Assembly (NCBI GenBank): GCA_024402025.1 | Contig: JAKSJY010000002.1 | Coordinates: 1 to 48,503 of the forward strand | Reading direction: 5' to 3' | Source: Bacteroidales bacterium | GTDB taxonomy: Bacteria > Bacteroidota > Bacteroidia > Bacteroidales > UBA932 | Length of the DNA stretch: 48,503 nucleotides | Shown here: one piece after another, positions 1 to 8,075 of the stretch | Position numbering within the stretch: position 1 is the stretch's first letter | Layout of the letters: each line of letters starts with the position of its first letter | Translations under genes and position numbers: made by a program | The notes under the pieces: generated by a model | The model's database searches: none | Seen by the model: only the letters and a program-made list of their open reading frames with translations | Told to the model about the DNA's origin: nothing

Positions 1-53
1 ACTCCCATTTCCAGCTTGGAGGGCTGGCATAATAGCCATTATACGAACCCCGC
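1..53 (-). tRNA. tRNA-Gly (TCC), 3' end cut by window edge
   Basis: Read on the minus strand, the gene begins GCGGGGTT at position 53. A D-arm follows, then an anticodon stem CCAGC/GCTGG closing a CCTCCAA loop, so the anticodon is TCC (glycine). The T-arm and 3' acceptor strand lie beyond position 1. It is the last visible member of a Thr-Tyr-Gly tRNA cluster transcribed leftwards. Confidence 0.9.
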
Positions 54-79
54 ATAAGGAAGATGACTTCCATATCGTG

Positions 80-164
80 TGGTGGGCAAGGATGGATTCG
101 AACCACCGAAGGTATAACCAGCAGATTTACAGTCTGCCCCATTTGGCCACTCTGGTACTTGCCC
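80..164 (-). tRNA. tRNA-Tyr (GTA)
   Basis: Minus-strand tRNA with acceptor stem GGGCAAG (158-164) pairing with CTTGCCC (84-90). The anticodon loop CTGTAAA gives GTA. A long class II variable arm is present, as expected for bacterial tRNA-Tyr, and the T-loop reads TTCGAATC. The CCA end appears to be encoded (positions 80-82 read CCA on the minus strand), whereas the neighbouring tRNA-Thr lacks an encoded CCA. Confidence 0.93.
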
Positions 165-201
165 TTTTTGCCGTTTCTCAGCTTGCTCCGGCAAACAAGC
201 G

Positions 202-275
202 AGCCGATGGGCGGATTCGAACCGTCGACCCCGAGATTACAAATCACGTGCTCTGGCCAGCTGAGCTACATCGGC
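202..275 (-). tRNA. tRNA-Thr (TGT)
   Basis: Minus-strand tRNA. The acceptor GCCGATG (269-275) pairs with CATCGGC (203-209). The anticodon stem CGTGA/TCTCG closes loop TTTGTAA, giving anticodon TGT (threonine). The stem has one T-T mismatch at its middle pair. The D-arm and the T-loop (TTCGAATC) are normal. No CCA is encoded. It is the first gene of the tRNA cluster after the promoter at 311-340. Confidence 0.93.
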
Positions 276-310
276 AGATATTTCAAAGATTTCTTTGCAG
301 AAATGGACTG

Positions 311-340
311 CAAATATACAAAAGAAAATCGAAATTCAAA
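311..340 (-). promoter_or_regulatory. promoter of the Thr-Tyr-Gly tRNA cluster
   Basis: On the minus strand a TTTG (-33 type, 337-340) is followed after 18 bases by TATATTTG (311-318), matching the Bacteroidota TTTG / TAnnTTTG promoter. Transcription would start near 304, about 30 bases before tRNA-Thr. It sits directly after the dxs stop codon, so the tRNAs have their own promoter in addition to any dxs read-through. Confidence 0.7.
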
Positions 341-345
341 AACTT

Positions 346-2211
346 TTACAACAATTCGTTCAATTTCGCCGTAATCCCGTCTGTGTCTATCGAGGTCGCC
401 TTCCTCTGTCCTGCCTGGGTCCCGTGACCTATGAACACGTCGGGTATCCCGAGTCCGGTGATCTCAGGTCTTCCCGGCATTGCCGCATAGAATTCGCAGA
501 CCGCTCCGTAAAGACCTCCTTTCAGGCATCCGTCCTCGACGGTGATGACTTTGCGGAACTTGTCCTTTATTTCGAGAAGGCATTCTTCATCGAGAGGCTT
601 CAGGAAACGGAAATCGTAAACCGCAACCTCGCCGGCCTTGAAATTTCTTGAGGCCTTCACCGCATCCCAGACGCAATGCCCCGTGGCTATGACCGCTATC
701 CTGCTGCCTTCAACCTTGCACTCGGCTTTTCCGATTTCATAGGTGGAGGCGTCCTTCCCGCGCCACTCGATCCCTTCGGCCATTCCCCGCGGGTACCTTA
801 TTATAAACGGTCCGTGTGCGCAGTCAAGCGCAGTATGCATAAGGTTCTTGAGTTCCATCTCGTCGGCCGGAGAACTTATTATGCAGTTGGGTATGCTCCT
901 GTATGCGGCCATGTCGAATGCGCCGTGGTGCGTGGCTCCGTCCTCGCCGACCATTCCGGCGCGGTCGAAGCACAGCACAACCGGAAGGTCCTGGAGGGCC
1001 ACGTCGTGTATGATCTGGTCGTATGCCCTTTGCGAGAACGCGGAATATATGTTGCAGAATGGTCTGAGACCGGCGGCGGCAAGCCCGGCACTGAATGTCA
1101 CGGCGTGCTCCTCCTCGATCCCGACATCGAAGAATCTATCAGGATATCTCTCTCCGAATTCCGTCATCGAACACCCGCTGCTCATTGCGGGCGTGATGCC
1201 GACAACCCTGGCATCATTCCGGGCCAGTTCGCACAGGACTTCTCCGAATACATCCTGGAACCGGTCGCGCGGATGTGCGCCGGCCAATCTCTCTCCGGTT
1301 TCCGGATTGAAGCGTCCCGGCGCATGCCAGATTGTGGGGTCCGCTTCCGCCGGGGCGTAACCTTTGCCCTTTTTCGTCATGCAGTGTAGAACGCGCGGAC
1401 CCTTGAATTCCCTGATTCTCTTCAGGACGCTTACGACCTGCTCTATGTCGTTCCCGTCAATGGGACCGAAATATCTGATCCCGAGGGATTCGAAAAGGTC
1501 TCCCCCCACTTTCTTGACTATCCAGCTTTTGAGCGAGCGCATCCATCTCTGGATGCAGGTCCTTGCCCGTTTGCCGTCCATCCTGTTCCAGACGTGGTCT
1601 TTCAGTTGGTTGTATTTCCTGCTTGTGGTAAGTTTGAGGAGATTGTTGTGCAGAGCCCCGCGGTTGGCGTCAATGCTCTGGTTGTTGTCGTTCAGGATTA
1701 CAAGCAGGTTGGCATCGGATGCGCCGGCATTGTTCAGGGCCTCGAACGCCATTCCTCCGGTGAGGGCACCGTCCCCGAGCAACGCTATGCTGCAGTAGTT
1801 TTCCTTCCGGATGGCGGCTGCTTCCGCATACCCGAGCGCCGCGCTGATGGAGGTGGAGGAATGTCCGACCCCGAAGGCATCGTAAGGGCTTTCGTCCATC
1901 TTCGGAAAGCCGCTTATCCCGGCTTCGGTGCGCATTGTGCGGAAGGCATCCTTCCTGCCTGTGAGTATCTTGTGGGCGTAAGCCTGGTGCCCGACATCGA
2001 ATACCAGTTTGTCCGTGGGAGTGTCGAACACGTAGTGTATTCCCACTATCAGTTCCACGCTGCCGAGACTGGATGCGAGATGCCCGGGGGTTTCGGCGCA
2101 TACGCGGACCATATAGTCGCGTATTTCCGTGCAGAGTTCCCGGAGTTCTCCGATACTGAGCCCCCTGATGTCTTCGGGCTTCTCTATTCCGTTCAGCAGC
2201 TTGTATTCCAT
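346..2211 (-). CDS. dxs: 1-deoxy-D-xylulose-5-phosphate synthase
   Basis: Condenses pyruvate and glyceraldehyde 3-phosphate, with thiamine diphosphate, into DXP. This is the first step of the MEP isoprenoid pathway, in the cytosol. The 621-residue length is typical. Visible motifs are HLASSLG (H44), DVGHQAYAHK (H75, H80), the thiamine-diphosphate/Mg motif GDGALTGG starting at G146 with an Asn about 14 residues later, and the C-terminal transketolase Pyr and C domains with a conserved EEEHAVTF stretch. The ATG at 2211 lies 24 bases after the HAD gene's stop. It is the last gene of the radical SAM-HAD-dxs operon. No truncation is seen. Confidence 0.96.
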   Translation of the reverse strand: MEYKLLNGIEKPEDIRGLSIGELRELCTEIRDYMVRVCAETPGHLASSLGSVELIVGIHYVFDTPTDKLVFDVGHQAYAHKILTGRKDAFRTMRTEAGISGFPKMDESPYDAFGVGHSSTSISAALGYAEAAAIRKENYCSIALLGDGALTGGMAFEALNNAGASDANLLVILNDNNQSIDANRGALHNNLLKLTTSRKYNQLKDHVWNRMDGKRARTCIQRWMRSLKSWIVKKVGGDLFESLGIRYFGPIDGNDIEQVVSVLKRIREFKGPRVLHCMTKKGKGYAPAEADPTIWHAPGRFNPETGERLAGAHPRDRFQDVFGEVLCELARNDARVVGITPAMSSGCSMTEFGERYPDRFFDVGIEEEHAVTFSAGLAAAGLRPFCNIYSAFSQRAYDQIIHDVALQDLPVVLCFDRAGMVGEDGATHHGAFDMAAYRSIPNCIISSPADEMELKNLMHTALDCAHGPFIIRYPRGMAEGIEWRGKDASTYEIGKAECKVEGSRIAVIATGHCVWDAVKASRNFKAGEVAVYDFRFLKPLDEECLLEIKDKFRKVITVEDGCLKGGLYGAVCEFYAAMPGRPEITGLGIPDVFIGHGTQAGQRKATSIDTDGITAKLNELL

Positions 2212-2235
2212 TGCGACGGCAAAGATACTGTTTTT

Positions 2236-2844
2236 TTAGTTCAAAGCATCATAGACCGCTTTGCGCAGATCTGAAAACGGCTTGTACAGCACTGTCCTGA
2301 TGCCCAATTCGGCGGCCGCCTCGACATTCAGCGGAGAATCATCCACGAAAAGGATATCCGACGGTTTTTCTCCGATGTGGGAAAGAGCGTATTCGAAAAA
2401 GTCCCTGTTCGGTTTCATCATCTTCATCCTATAGCTGAAGAAGCACTCGTCGAAGAACTCTTCCGCCTCGACTCCCGGGCACAGTTCGCAGAAACGTTCC
2501 ACTACGATAGGGTTGTTGTTGCTGAGGCAGAACATCCTGTATTTCCGTTTCAGTTCCCTCAGGAGTTCGAGCTTGTAAGGCTCCACCCCTACGCAGAAGG
2601 TCATGAGCGCGTCGCTTATCTGCTGGGGAGTGGTGCCGGGATCCGAGAATTCCAGGCATTTGCCGATGAATTCATCCTTGCCTATGGCTCCGCATTCCAG
2701 CGACTGGAAGAAGCCTCTCTGGTGGCAGGGGTCGAGAACTTCGGTGATACGTCCGAATCCGAGCGCCTTGAACGAATTGCCGCACCCGTCCATATCGAGG
2801 CCTATCCTGACCCCGCCCATATCGAATGCTATTGCTTTTATCAT
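2236..2844 (-). CDS. HAD superfamily (subfamily IA) hydrolase
   Basis: Probable small-molecule phosphatase of about 202 residues. HAD motif I is FDMGGV (D8 is the nucleophile). The usual second Asp two residues later is Gly (G10), as in YihX-like HAD-IA proteins with FDLGN or FDLGG. Motif II is LSNNN, motif III is the Lys of KPNRDFF, and motif IV is FVDDSPLNVEAA. A helical cap lies between motifs I and II. The start codon overlaps the radical SAM stop by four bases (ATGA), which implies translational coupling. The substrate cannot be told from sequence. Sugar phosphates are usual for the YihX group, but the operon partners do not narrow the choice. Confidence 0.88.
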   Translation of the reverse strand: MIKAIAFDMGGVRIGLDMDGCGNSFKALGFGRITEVLDPCHQRGFFQSLECGAIGKDEFIGKCLEFSDPGTTPQQISDALMTFCVGVEPYKLELLRELKRKYRMFCLSNNNPIVVERFCELCPGVEAEEFFDECFFSYRMKMMKPNRDFFEYALSHIGEKPSDILFVDDSPLNVEAAAELGIRTVLYKPFSDLRKAVYDALN

Positions 2845-3596
2845 CCTTTGATCTGTATTTTGAACCCTTCCTTCAAAAGCGGCGAGACCAACTCCTTCAT
2901 CTGCTCGGCGGTGAATTTTTCAAGTCCGGCCTCGGGAGTGGGTCTGTCTATTGTATATACCATAATTTCTCGCGGCTTGAGCCTGCGCACGATATTCATC
3001 CATCCGTCAAGATGCCCGGGGTCCGAGGAATCGAAATACGGACTTCTTAGGAACATGGTCTGCATTATGAAATTCCCCTTGAACTTTTCCAGAGCCTCTA
3101 CGGTTCTCTCTACATCGTAGCCCGGTGCGGGGTTGTTTATCAGCTGCGCGCCGGCATTGTCCGGGGCGTCAAGTTTCATTATCGGATTGTCGACCTTGCG
3201 GAGCGCCTCGAAAACTTCAGGGACGCAGGCCCTGGTGGCATTGGAAAGCACGGAAACCTTCACTCCGGGGCAATATGCATCCCTGAGCTTGAGGGTGTCA
3301 TCGATTATTTTCGGGAACTCAGGATTGAGCGTCGGCTCGCCGTCTCCGCTGAAAGTGATGGAATCGATATGCGTTCCGTCCAGCAGCATTTCGCCAAGCC
3401 TGTCTTCGAGCGCCCTTCTCACTTTCGCCGCATCCGGGAGCTTTTCATCGGTCCTTCCGTCACGGTTCCATCCGCATTCACAGTAAATGCAGTCGAAATT
3501 GCATACTTTGCCTCCCGTGGGGAGCAGGTTTATTCCCAATGAACGCCCGAGCCTTCTGGAGTTGAAGGGGCCGAATACGACATCTTCTCTCAACAT
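2841..3596 (-). CDS. radical SAM protein (COG0731-like)
   Basis: Cytosolic radical SAM enzyme of about 251 residues. The [4Fe-4S] cluster motif CxxxCxxC is at C32, C36 and C39, with a further Cys at 41. The N-terminal FGPFNSRRLGRSLGINL is typical of the COG0731 group, and SGDGEPTLNPEF is the SAM-contacting GGE-like motif. I use ATG 3596 rather than the in-frame TTG at 3605, because a -7 box TATCTTTG ends only six bases upstream of that ATG. First gene of the operon with a HAD phosphatase and dxs. The biological substrate of this subgroup is not established, and the annotation stays at family level. Confidence 0.85.
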   Translation of the reverse strand: MLREDVVFGPFNSRRLGRSLGINLLPTGGKVCNFDCIYCECGWNRDGRTDEKLPDAAKVRRALEDRLGEMLLDGTHIDSITFSGDGEPTLNPEFPKIIDDTLKLRDAYCPGVKVSVLSNATRACVPEVFEALRKVDNPIMKLDAPDNAGAQLINNPAPGYDVERTVEALEKFKGNFIMQTMFLRSPYFDSSDPGHLDGWMNIVRRLKPREIMVYTIDRPTPEAGLEKFTAEQMKELVSPLLKEGFKIQIKG

Positions 3597-3602
3597 AATG
3601 CG

Positions 3603-3610
3603 CAAAGATA
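3603..3610 (-). promoter_or_regulatory. -7 box (TATCTTTG) of the radical SAM-HAD-dxs operon
   Basis: TATCTTTG on the minus strand matches TAnnTTTG and lies six bases before the ATG at 3596, so the transcript would have almost no leader. No convincing -33 TTTG at the standard distance was found. Confidence 0.6.
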
Positions 3611-3633
3611 ATAAATCGGGGCGTCAAAAATGC

Positions 3634-3641
3634 TAAATTTG
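3634..3641 (+). promoter_or_regulatory. -7 box (TAAATTTG) of the NamZ-type gene
   Basis: TAAATTTG followed by C, eight bases before the ATG at 3650, diverging from the minus-strand box at 3603-3610. A standard start site about seven bases downstream would put the mRNA 5' end at or next to the start codon. Confidence 0.6.
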
Positions 3642-3649
3642 CAGCGTAT

Positions 3650-4693
3650 ATGAAATTATTGTTCTGTCTTCTTGTGATTCTGGGAGCCCAGAGGACCTCG
3701 GAATACGTCCCGATGCTGGAGGGGAAAACCATCGCCCTCTTCTCCAACCATACCGGAATTGTGCCGGACGAATCCCGGCAGGGCGGGTACAGACACACTC
3801 TTGACGTGCTTCTCGAGAACGGACTTGACGTCAGGTGCGTGTTCGCTCCCGAACACGGCTTCCGCGGGACTGCAGGTCCCGGGGAGAAGGTGGATGACAG
3901 CATCGACCCGAAGACCGGGATAGAGATACGCTCATTATACAAGGGGGGAGGCGCCATCGCAGACCTGGACGGGATAGACGTCATCGTGTCTGACATCCAG
4001 GATGTGGGAACGCGTTTCTATACGTACTACGTCACGATGATTTCGCTGATGGAGGCGGCTGCGTCGGAAGGGAAGGGCTTTGTGGTCTTCGACCGGCCCA
4101 ATCCGAACGGGATGTACATCGACGGTCCCATTCTGCGCGACGAACTGCGCTCCGGGGTGGGGCGGCTCCCGATTCCCGTCGTGCACGGGCTTACTCTTGG
4201 GGAGATGGCCATAATGGCAAACGAACAGGGATGGCTGAAAAACGGGTTGAAACTCAAGGACCTGAAGGTGATAAAATGTCAGGGGTATACGCACGATATG
4301 CGGTATGAACTCCCCGTCCGTCCGTCTCCGAACCTTCCAAATATGCATTCCATATATCTTTATCCGTCCCTGTGTATGTTCGAGGCTACGAAACTTTCCG
4401 TGGGACGTGGTACTGCGAAAGCTTTCCAGATGTACGGGGATACTGACCTTTCCGGCCTGGATGACGAGAAAGTCATAGAAGCAGGGTTGGACCTTTCGTA
4501 TATCATAGGTGCTTGGAAGGAATCCGGGTTCGCCGACGATTTCCTGTCTCCGTGGTTCGAAAAACTGATAGGCACGCCCGAAGTAAGGCGCCTGATTCTG
4601 GAAGGCCGCACATCCGGGGAGATAAAAGAAACGTGGAAGGCGGAACTGGATGAGTTCCGCCTTCTGAGAGAGCAATATCTATTGTATCCCTGA
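3650..4693 (+). CDS. namZ: exo-beta-N-acetylmuramidase, NamZ type (DUF1343, GH171)
   Basis: Predicted to release N-acetylmuramic acid from the non-reducing end of peptidoglycan fragments during cell-wall turnover. The N-terminus has a short hydrophobic signal-like segment (residues 1-13), which suggests export. Family signatures are SNHTG, FAPEHGFRG, SDIQDVGTRFYTYY, DRPNPNG, HGLTLGEMA, RPSPNLPN, YPSLCMFE and SVGRGT. At 347 residues it is short for the family. The stretch after SVGRGT, which usually carries a proline-rich loop and a Gly-Val-Asp-Leu segment, looks condensed. Its stop abuts the stop of the convergent MFS gene. Function is inferred from GH171 members such as B. subtilis NamZ. Confidence 0.85.
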   Translation: MKLLFCLLVILGAQRTSEYVPMLEGKTIALFSNHTGIVPDESRQGGYRHTLDVLLENGLDVRCVFAPEHGFRGTAGPGEKVDDSIDPKTGIEIRSLYKGGGAIADLDGIDVIVSDIQDVGTRFYTYYVTMISLMEAAASEGKGFVVFDRPNPNGMYIDGPILRDELRSGVGRLPIPVVHGLTLGEMAIMANEQGWLKNGLKLKDLKVIKCQGYTHDMRYELPVRPSPNLPNMHSIYLYPSLCMFEATKLSVGRGTAKAFQMYGDTDLSGLDDEKVIEAGLDLSYIIGAWKESGFADDFLSPWFEKLIGTPEVRRLILEGRTSGEIKETWKAELDEFRLLREQYLLYP

Positions 4694-6058
4694 TTATTTG
4701 ATGTTGGGAAGTTCCAGCCCGTATCCCTTCTTCTTGTCTTCCTTCTTGAGGAGTATGCTGAATGCGAAGGCGAGCACTCCGAACGACGAGAAGATTATCA
4801 TCGGGACGAGGTAGCTTCCGGTGCTCTGGCGTACCGCTCCGATGAGCATAGGCACCAGACAGAGTCCGATGTTCTGTACCCAGAAGATAAGGCAGTAGGC
4901 CGACCCGAGTATCTTTTCGTCGATGATCTTGGGTACGGAAGGCCAGAGTGCCGCAGGTACGAGGGAGAAACTTACTCCGAGTACTACGATGAGCAGCGTT
5001 GCGAGCCACTTGTACGGGAAAACCGGCAGAAGGAACGCGAAACTCAGGTGGCAGACTATCATTATGCAGGCGCCTGCCATAAGCATTGTCGCACCCTTTC
5101 CTATCCTGTCGAGGAAGATTCCGAGCACGGGGGTGAGCACCATCGCCAATATGGGGAAGAAACTGAACAGATGCGCGGCGCTGGCGGCATCTATGCCGAG
5201 AGTCTCCTCAAGGAAGTTCGGCGCATACCTTTGGAACGGGAAGATTGCGCTGTAGTAGAGTACGCATAGAAGCGCTACAATCCAGAACATCTTGCTTGTG
5301 AAGATTGCGCCGAGGTCGCTGACGTGGAATTCGTCTTCCGGAGATTTCTCCTCGGTTGCGAGGCCCGCGGAGATCAGTTCCTTGTCGAACTTGCTGTCCA
5401 TGATTCCGAAGATGATGAAATTGACGAGACCGATGCACAGGAGTGCTCCGCAGAATCCGAGAGGCGCTACCACGGACCCGCCGAACCTGTTGGAGATTAC
5501 AGGTGCAATCCACATCACTCCGAACACGCCGAGCCTGGCGATAGCCATTTCAAGACCCATCGCGAGGGCCATTTCCTTGCCCTTGAACCACTTTGCGAGG
5601 ACTTTCGACACGTTGGTGCCCTCCATCTCGCATCCGCAGCCGAAAATCATGAAGCCGAGGGAGGCCATCTTTGCGCTCGCAGGCATTTCGACCCACCAGG
5701 TTCCAAGCCACTGGCACAGTCCGGTGCCCTGGAACCAGTCGCTGATGCCGATGAACTTGATGGCAGCGCCTGCAACCATCAGACCGGCGGAGAGGATGCC
5801 CGAGAAGCGGACTCCGAGCTTGTCGAGAATGACGCCGGCGATAATGAGGAAACCGCAGACGTTGAGTATGTATTCGGATGCGGCATACTTGCCGAAGACA
5901 CCGCTGTTCCATCCCAGATTGCTTTCGACAAGCGATTTGAGAGGGGACATCACGTCCACGAACATGTATGCGAAAAACATCGTCATTGCGACCAGCGCGA
6001 GCACGGTGAAGCGCGCTACGGCCGAGTCGTTCATCAATTTTTTAATCTTTTCTGTCAT
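4694..6058 (-). CDS. MFS transporter (major facilitator superfamily)
   Basis: Inner-membrane secondary transporter of 454 residues with about 12 hydrophobic helices. It begins with a short cytoplasmic Lys-rich segment and ends in the basic KKEDKKKGYG. A central cytoplasmic loop around residues 215-245 is charged (EEKSPEDEF). It reads like a generic MFS permease with the loop motif FLDRIGKG in the second half. I see nothing that fixes the substrate. Its stop codon abuts the stop of the NamZ-type muramidase, so an amino-sugar substrate is possible but only a guess. It follows ssb on the same strand after 27 bases and may be co-transcribed with it. Confidence 0.85.
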   Translation of the reverse strand: MTEKIKKLMNDSAVARFTVLALVAMTMFFAYMFVDVMSPLKSLVESNLGWNSGVFGKYAASEYILNVCGFLIIAGVILDKLGVRFSGILSAGLMVAGAAIKFIGISDWFQGTGLCQWLGTWWVEMPASAKMASLGFMIFGCGCEMEGTNVSKVLAKWFKGKEMALAMGLEMAIARLGVFGVMWIAPVISNRFGGSVVAPLGFCGALLCIGLVNFIIFGIMDSKFDKELISAGLATEEKSPEDEFHVSDLGAIFTSKMFWIVALLCVLYYSAIFPFQRYAPNFLEETLGIDAASAAHLFSFFPILAMVLTPVLGIFLDRIGKGATMLMAGACIMIVCHLSFAFLLPVFPYKWLATLLIVVLGVSFSLVPAALWPSVPKIIDEKILGSAYCLIFWVQNIGLCLVPMLIGAVRQSTGSYLVPMIIFSSFGVLAFAFSILLKKEDKKKGYGLELPNIK

Positions 6059-6085
6059 ATCTTTCTTTTTCTATCCAATCAAACA

Positions 6086-6565
6086 TCAGAACGGAAGGTC
6101 ATCAGTGCCATCGGCAACGGCAACGGCGACTGCAGGCTGCTCGGGTTGAGGCTGGGGCTGGGGCGGAGTCTGCCGGGGCTGCTGGAAAGGCTGGGGGGCG
6201 GCGGCATTTTCACCGTCCCTGCGGCTGAGCAGCATCATATTCTGGACTTCTATTTCCGTCTGGTACTTCTTCACGCCGTTCGCATCGGTCCAGCTCCTTG
6301 TGCGGAGCCTTCCTTCGATATAAACCTGCGTGCCCTTGCGCACGTATTTCTCGCAGATGTCGGCATTGTTCCTCCAGGCCACGATATTGTGCCATTCGGT
6401 GTTTTCCCTGATTTCTCCGTTACGGTCGCGGTAGCGCTCGGAGGTGGCCAGCGTGAATGTCGCCGACTTGAGTCCGGCGCCTCCTTCCGCACCGTTTTCG
6501 TGATAGTGTACATCCGGATCGCGCCCGGCATTTCCGATAAGCATTACTTTGTTCAATCCTGCCAT
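6086..6565 (-). CDS. ssb: single-stranded DNA-binding protein
   Basis: Binds single-stranded DNA during replication, recombination and repair, and recruits partners through its acidic tail. The OB-fold occupies residues 1-110 (LNKVMLIGNAGRDPDV, TEWHNIVAWRNNADI, GTQVYIEGRLRTRSW). A disordered linker rich in Pro and Gln (about 118-145) follows, and the tip is DDLPF, the usual partner-binding C-terminus. At 159 residues it is normal for a bacterial SSB. It sits between aroE (18 bases upstream) and the MFS gene. Confidence 0.96.
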   Translation of the reverse strand: MAGLNKVMLIGNAGRDPDVHYHENGAEGGAGLKSATFTLATSERYRDRNGEIRENTEWHNIVAWRNNADICEKYVRKGTQVYIEGRLRTRSWTDANGVKKYQTEIEVQNMMLLSRRDGENAAAPQPFQQPRQTPPQPQPQPEQPAVAVAVADGTDDLPF

Positions 6566-6583
6566 AGCAATATAAAGTTTTGA

Positions 6584-7228
6584 TTAGAATTCCGTTTGTT
6601 CCCCGGTCATCAGGGGATATCCCGTGACGGCCTGTGCCAGAAGCCAGTCCTTCCCCGGTACGTACCACTGCACTCCGTCAAGGTCGGTGCACACCGGATC
6701 CTTGTAGTTGGACTCGATCAGTACGCGCGCCTGAAGATTCCGGTATCCCGGAACGGCGCAGGGAAGAGTGTATATGATTATTTCATCCTCCACGGGATCT
6801 TCGATTTCATCGTGGTGGAAAATCCTGACCCTCCTTCCGGCATCCGCAGCCGCCGCGGCAGCCGCTTTCCCGGCTCCGCCGAAGCCTATGACGCTGACGT
6901 TGCCCTCATAGACGCTGAGCAGCCTGGAAATGGCAAGAAAATCCGAATTGAAGGCTTTCAGGATACCGTCTTCCTTCATCAGGATGTTCGCTGCTCCGCA
7001 GGCCGTCACTTCCGCCGACTTCCAGTCTGCAGCCGCTGCGGCATCCGTCTTGAACGGAGACGTGACGTTGGCGGCTTTATAGGGACCTTCCGTAAATATT
7101 GAAAGGGCCTTGTCAAAGTCCTTTTCGTCGATGAGGTCATACTTCCATCTTCCTCCGTATGCCTTGCGGAAAAGTTCCGGACTCTCCGAGTGACCGATGT
7201 CCGAGCCGATAAGTGCAAATCTATCCAT
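6584..7228 (-). CDS. aroE: shikimate dehydrogenase (short form)
   Basis: NADPH-dependent reduction of 3-dehydroshikimate to shikimate in aromatic amino acid synthesis. The substrate-binding motif IGHSESP and the catalytic-Lys motif NVTSPFK are present, followed by FNSDF in place of the usual NTD and then the nucleotide-binding GFGGAGKAA. About 214 residues from ATG 7228, shorter than common AroE (about 250-280), with a reduced C-terminal NADP domain. An in-frame TTG at 7249 is possible but would overlap the upstream methyltransferase gene further. It overlaps that gene by eight bases. aroK lies elsewhere in this window (21637). It could be a divergent AroE-like enzyme. Confidence 0.8.
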   Translation of the reverse strand: MDRFALIGSDIGHSESPELFRKAYGGRWKYDLIDEKDFDKALSIFTEGPYKAANVTSPFKTDAAAAADWKSAEVTACGAANILMKEDGILKAFNSDFLAISRLLSVYEGNVSVIGFGGAGKAAAAAAADAGRRVRIFHHDEIEDPVEDEIIIYTLPCAVPGYRNLQARVLIESNYKDPVCTDLDGVQWYVPGKDWLLAQAVTGYPLMTGEQTEF

Positions 7229-7997
7229 TTCTCTGTCTGACCGCTTCAAACAACAATATGGCCGCGCTTACGGAAACGTTGAGCGAATCCAGCCTTCCGC
7301 ACATTGGAATACGTATGTGCCTGTCGGCGGCTTTCCTCCAGGTGTCGGTGAGTCCTGTGGATTCCGTACCCATAACGATGGCGGTGCCTTTTTTCATATC
7401 GCAGTCATAATAAAGTTCCGAATCCTGGAGCTGGGCCGTCAGAATGCCGATGCCTTTTTCTTTCAGAAACGAGATTGCGCTTTGTGAATCGCATTCCAGA
7501 CACGGAACGCTGAACCTGGCTCCGAGGGACGCCCTTATGAGGTTTGGGTTGTACAGGTCGGTAAGCGGATCGCAGACGATCACGGCATCCGCGCCTGCGG
7601 CATCGGCGCTTCTGAGGACTGCGCCCAGGTTGCCGGGTTTTTCGACGCTTTCCAGTACGATTACGAGGGGGTTCGCACTCAGACGGAGGTCATTCAAACT
7701 GACGTCTCTTGATTTGATTTCGGCGATGACGAGTTCCGTACTCTCCCTGTATGCGACTTTTTCATACACCTCACGGCTTACCGTGAAGGTTTTCCTGCAA
7801 TTGAACGGCAGATTTCCGGCTCCTTCGCAGACGAAAACGGCTTCGGGCTCGAATCCGGCTTCCAGGCAACGCTCTATCTCCCTTCGGCCCTCGACCACGA
7901 ACAGTCCCGACTTCCTGCGCTGGGAAGACTTCAGGGTAAGTTCCTGGAGGTACTTTATCTTCGGGTTGTGAACCGATGTGATCAACTCGTTGTCCAT
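7221..7997 (-). CDS. TrmH/SpoU-family RNA 2'-O-methyltransferase
   Basis: SAM-dependent ribose methyltransferase acting on rRNA or tRNA, about 258 residues. An N-terminal RNA-binding domain (residues 1-100, SVHNPKIKYLQEL, GLFVVEGRREIERCL) is followed by a SPOUT knot domain with the three family motifs: KPGNLGAVLRSADAAGAD, MGTESTGL and RIPMCGRLDSLNVSVS. This architecture resembles RlmB/TrmH-like enzymes, but the target nucleotide cannot be assigned. I chose ATG 7997. A -7 box TATTTTTG ends five bases before it, so upstream start codons would lie outside the transcript. The 3' end overlaps aroE. Confidence 0.9.
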   Translation of the reverse strand: MDNELITSVHNPKIKYLQELTLKSSQRRKSGLFVVEGRREIERCLEAGFEPEAVFVCEGAGNLPFNCRKTFTVSREVYEKVAYRESTELVIAEIKSRDVSLNDLRLSANPLVIVLESVEKPGNLGAVLRSADAAGADAVIVCDPLTDLYNPNLIRASLGARFSVPCLECDSQSAISFLKEKGIGILTAQLQDSELYYDCDMKKGTAIVMGTESTGLTDTWRKAADRHIRIPMCGRLDSLNVSVSAAILLFEAVRQRNG

Positions 7998-8002
7998 TGC
8001 GG

Positions 8003-8010
8003 CAAAAATA
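8003..8010 (-). promoter_or_regulatory. -7 box (TATTTTTG) of the methyltransferase-aroE-ssb genes
   Basis: TATTTTTG on the minus strand, five bases before the ATG at 7997. The intergenic region 7998-8075 is A/T-rich and also contains a short AAAAAC-TTCG-GTTTTT hairpin at 8026-8041. Confidence 0.5.
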
Positions 8011-8075
8011 GCAAAAAATAATAGCAAAAACTTCGGTTTTTATCTTTATTTGTCAATATCTGAACATCATTTGAA

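Noticed and set aside
202-275. T-T mismatch in the tRNA-Thr anticodon stem as a sign of decay
   Set aside because: All other arms are intact, and as I recall similar mismatches occur in Bacteroidota tRNA-Thr genes, so I treat the gene as functional.
63-427. Open frames across the tRNA cluster at the left edge
   Set aside because: They run through folded tRNA genes and encode tRNA-derived residues, not proteins.
8026-8041. AAAAAC-TTCG-GTTTTT hairpin between divergent genes
   Set aside because: Not placed after either gene's stop, so it is not a terminator. Too short and A/T-rich to call an operator.
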